Shown here: positions 61,763 to 64,000 of the stretch, piece by piece
Numbering within the stretch: the stretch's first letter is position 1
Layout: each line of letters begins with the position of its first letter
Assembly: GCA_963787895.1 (NCBI GenBank)
Contig: CAWBEX010000001.1
Coordinates: 434,001 to 498,000, forward strand
DNA from: Anderseniella sp963787895
Lineage (GTDB): Bacteria > Pseudomonadota > Alphaproteobacteria > Rhizobiales > Aestuariivirgaceae
Direction: 5' to 3'
Length of the DNA: 64,000 nucleotides
The notes under the pieces: generated by a model
What the model was told of the DNA's origin: nothing
Databases searched by the model: none
Seen by the model: only the letters and a program-made list of their open reading frames with translations
Position numbers and translations under genes: made by a program

Positions 61763-63821
61763 ATGACGACCATTCACCGTGCCAACGACCCCCTGTTGCA
61801 GCCCTACCAGCTCAAACACCTCACCTTGCGCAACCGGCTTATGTCGACCAGCCATGAACCCAACTTCCACCATGACGGCTTACCCAAAGACCAGTACATT
61901 CGCTATCATGAAGAAAAGGCCAGGGGCGGCATTGCACTCACCATGACCGCTGGTTCTGCTGTTGTCTCGCGCGACAGCTCGCCCGTCTTCGGTAACCTGC
62001 ACGCCTACCGCGACGAGATCGTGCCATGGCTGAAGCGCATGACAGACGCCTGCCACGAGCACGGCTCGGCCTGCATGATACAGCTTACCCATCTGGGCAG
62101 ACGCACAGTGTGGAACGGCGCCGACTGGTTGCCGGTCGTATCGCCGTCGAATGTCCGCGAGCCTGCCCACCGAGCATTTCCCAAGATCATGGAAGACTGG
62201 GACATGGACCGGGTGGTCAACGACTATGCAGATGCCGCAGAGCGAATGAAGGAAGCCGGCCTGGACGGCTTTGAACTGGAATGCTACGGCCACTTGCTCG
62301 AACTCGTTCTGGTCACCAGCCATCAACAATCGCGTCGACGAACATGGCGGCTCACTGGACAATCGCCTGCGTTTCACTATCCGTGTGCTGGAGGCCATCC
62401 GCAAACGCATCGGCCCCGATTTCATTGTCGGCCTGCGGCTGGTGGCGGACGAAGACATGGAAAAAGGCATATCGCGCGACGAGGGCCTGGAGATCTGCCG
62501 CCGCATGATTGCCACCGGCCACGTCGATTTCCTCAACATTATCCGAGGTCACATCGAGCACGACGGCCCCCTTTCGCGCGTTATACCGGTCACAGGCATG
62601 GCCACAGCCCCTCACCTTGACTTTGCCGGCCAGGTACGCGCCGAAACCAAATTTCCGGTGTTTCATGCCGCCCGCATCAACGATGTCGCCACTGCCCGCC
62701 ACGCCGTAGCCGAAGGCAAGCTCGACATGGTAGGCATGACCCGCGCCCACATTGCCGACCCGCATATTGGCCGCAAGATCATGGAAGGCCGCGAAGACGA
62801 AGTTCGCCCATGCGTTGGTGCCACCTACTGTCTTGACCGGATTTACGAGGGCCGCGGCACCACCTGCATCCACAATGCTGCCACGGGCCGAGAGGCCACC
62901 ATGCCGCACGATGTGCCGCGTGCCACGGGCAAACAGCGCCACATTGTCATAGTCGGCGCTGGACCTGCAGGCCTGGAGGCCGCCCGTGTCTCCGGCGAGC
63001 GTGGCCACAAGGTCACATTACTCGAAGCAGCACCACAGGCCGGCGGCCAGCTGCTGCTGGCAACAAGGGTCAAGCGTCGCGCGGAACTTGTTGGCATAAT
63101 CGACTGGCGGCTGTCCCAGCTTGAACGGCTCGGTGTGGCAGTTCACTACAACACATACGCCGAAGCCACTGACGTTGCCAGTTTTGAACCCGATGTCGTA
63201 GTCATCGCTACCGGTGGCCTGCCGCGCGAGGATGCCATCCCCCATGGCGGCGAACTCGCCACATCCAGCTGGGATATCATCTCCGGTGACGCCAGCGTAG
63301 GCGAGGACGTGCTGATGTACGATGACAACGGTGCACATCCCGGCATGGCCTCAACTGAGGCGATAATGGCCAACGGAGCCAAGCTTGAAGTTGTGTCGCC
63401 TGAACGCATGTTTGCGCCTGAGATTGGCGGCCTGAACCTCGTGCCCTACATCGAGAAACTGCATGGCCATGGCGCAATCATCACCACGATGACCAGGGTC
63501 CACTCGCTGAAACGGGAGGGCAACAAGATCTCCGCCACTCTGACGAGCGCTTACAACGGTGCCCGGATTGGTCAACGCCTTGTCGATCAGGTGGTGGTTG
63601 AGTATGCCACCACCCCCACGGACGACCTTTACTTTGCGCTCAAGCCGCATTCGCGCAATGGCGGCGAAATGGATTATGAAGCACTCGTTGCGGGCAAACC
63701 GCAAAGGGTGGTTCGCAACGCTGATGCAACATTCCAGTTATTCCGCATCGGCGATGCCGTTGCGGCGCGCAATGTACACGCAGGAATTTATGACGCCCTG
63801 CGGCTATGCAAGGATTTGTAG
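61763..63821 (+). pseudogene. NADH:flavin oxidoreductase, N-methylproline demethylase-like, single frameshift
   Basis: Frame one runs NRLMSTSHEPNFHHDGLPKDQ to GFELECYGHLL, then breaks. Skipping one base at about 62301-62302 gives DSFWSPAINNRVDEHGGSL and continues to 63821, about 685 residues. The N half is an OYE-like TIM barrel with FMN (HLGRRTVWNG; LDMVGMTRAHIADPH), then a 4Fe-4S cysteine region (CVGATYCLDRIYEG, CIHNAATGRE) and an FAD/NAD domain (IVIVGAGPAGLEAARVSGERG). The layout is that of trimethylamine dehydrogenase/2,4-dienoyl-CoA reductase; I recall closest likeness to N-methylproline demethylases of betaine catabolism. One base error could restore it. Confidence 0.82.
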
Positions 63822-63833
63822 GTAATTTCGGGG

Positions 63834-63861
63834 GCTTATCCACCGGCACCAGTGGATAAGC
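63834..63861. repeat. Perfect 10-bp inverted repeat with DnaA-box-like halves
   Basis: GCTTATCCAC and GTGGATAAGC are perfect inverted copies separated by 8 bases, 12 bp after the flavoenzyme stop. Each half matches 8 of 9 bases of TTATCCACA. There is no T-run. It could be a factor-independent hairpin or a protein-binding site. The sequence onward to 64000 holds no complete gene; a possible AGGAG ribosome site lies at 63980-63984. Confidence 0.5.
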
Positions 63862-64000
63862 TGTGCACAACGCCATTCAGTATTGCCCACACCGCAGAAG
63901 CGGTAAATACTACCTTCATCAGCAGACGGGAGGGAAACTGATCGTACGCTGGCAGTAGAGTGAAGTCATTGTTTTCTTAGGAGAATCGCGGCGGACCTCA

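Noticed and set aside
1..64000. tRNA genes, CRISPR arrays, intact insertion sequences or prophage
   Set aside because: No T-arm/acceptor pairs, regularly spaced repeats, transposase-like frames or phage structural genes were recognised on reading both strands; a dedicated search could still find a missed tRNA.

Overview
The window reads as chromosomal DNA of an alphaproteobacterium, most likely of the order Hyphomicrobiales (Rhizobiales). This rests on gene content and order (purL-bolA-grxD, a usg-family gene, a zinc-free-type S4, recA beside alaS, cckA/fliO/dksA, DUF2585) and on a perfect GTTC-N7-GTTC LexA box upstream of recA, the alphaproteobacterial form. Genes are dense, many stop/start pairs overlap as ATGA, and the DNA is moderately GC-rich. 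No tRNA, rRNA, CRISPR array, intact insertion sequence or prophage was seen. Tripartite tricarboxylate uptake, methanethiol oxidase, a phytanoyl-CoA-type dioxygenase and demethylation/deamination genes suggest a free-living, perhaps marine or plant-associated heterotroph; that lifestyle is inference.

Layout. 1-5.3 kb: purL (cut by the window edge), bolA, grxD, a small secreted protein, YigZ, PPK2, an MFS carrier. 5.4-9.7 kb: a four-gene minus-strand ABC exporter operon of gliding-motility (Gld) type. 9.9-24.9 kb: mostly housekeeping genes (usg, a cupin/FAD-oxidase pair, GST, rpsD, a PPOX protein, murI, a SPOUT methyltransferase, PilZ, icd, a lytic transglycosylase, PhyH, two GFA proteins, alaS, recA). 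25-34.6 kb: an accessory stretch with a 5'-truncated adaptor remnant, a patch of AT-richer DNA, a peptidase M19 homologue without several zinc ligands, a heavily frameshifted methanethiol oxidase locus, a Ldh-Ldh-amidase operon, a gamma-glutamylcyclotransferase-like gene and a PuuB-like oxidase. 34.6-39.6 kb: cckA, fliO (frameshifted), dksA, moxR. 39.7-42.5 kb: a lipoprotein and a Slam outer-membrane protein, a probable type XI secretion pair. 42.5-45.7 kb: a P-loop ATPase, metA with an acetyl-CoA-type residue, a MaoC-like protein, a SixA-like phosphatase. 45.8-52.7 kb: an envelope block (YcjX, YcjF-like, LemA, DUF2207, M48 peptidase, DUF2585). 53-57.3 kb: a VWA protein and TctABC. 57.5-63.8 kb: an ankyrin protein, an EF-hand protein, a GNAT protein, an MFS carrier and an N-methylproline demethylase-like flavoenzyme.

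Two themes stand out. First, several well-conserved genes (fliO, DUF2207, the methanethiol oxidase locus, the terminal flavoenzyme, probably the ankyrin gene and a poly-C small ORF) can be read through only by shifting frame, nearly always by skipping one extra base. Base-level insertion errors explain this most simply, but pseudogenes or slippage cannot be excluded from sequence alone. Second, the best candidates for unusual biology are the Slam/cargo pair, the metal-ligand-poor M19 homologue, the Gld-type exporter and the metA-linked P-loop ATPase.
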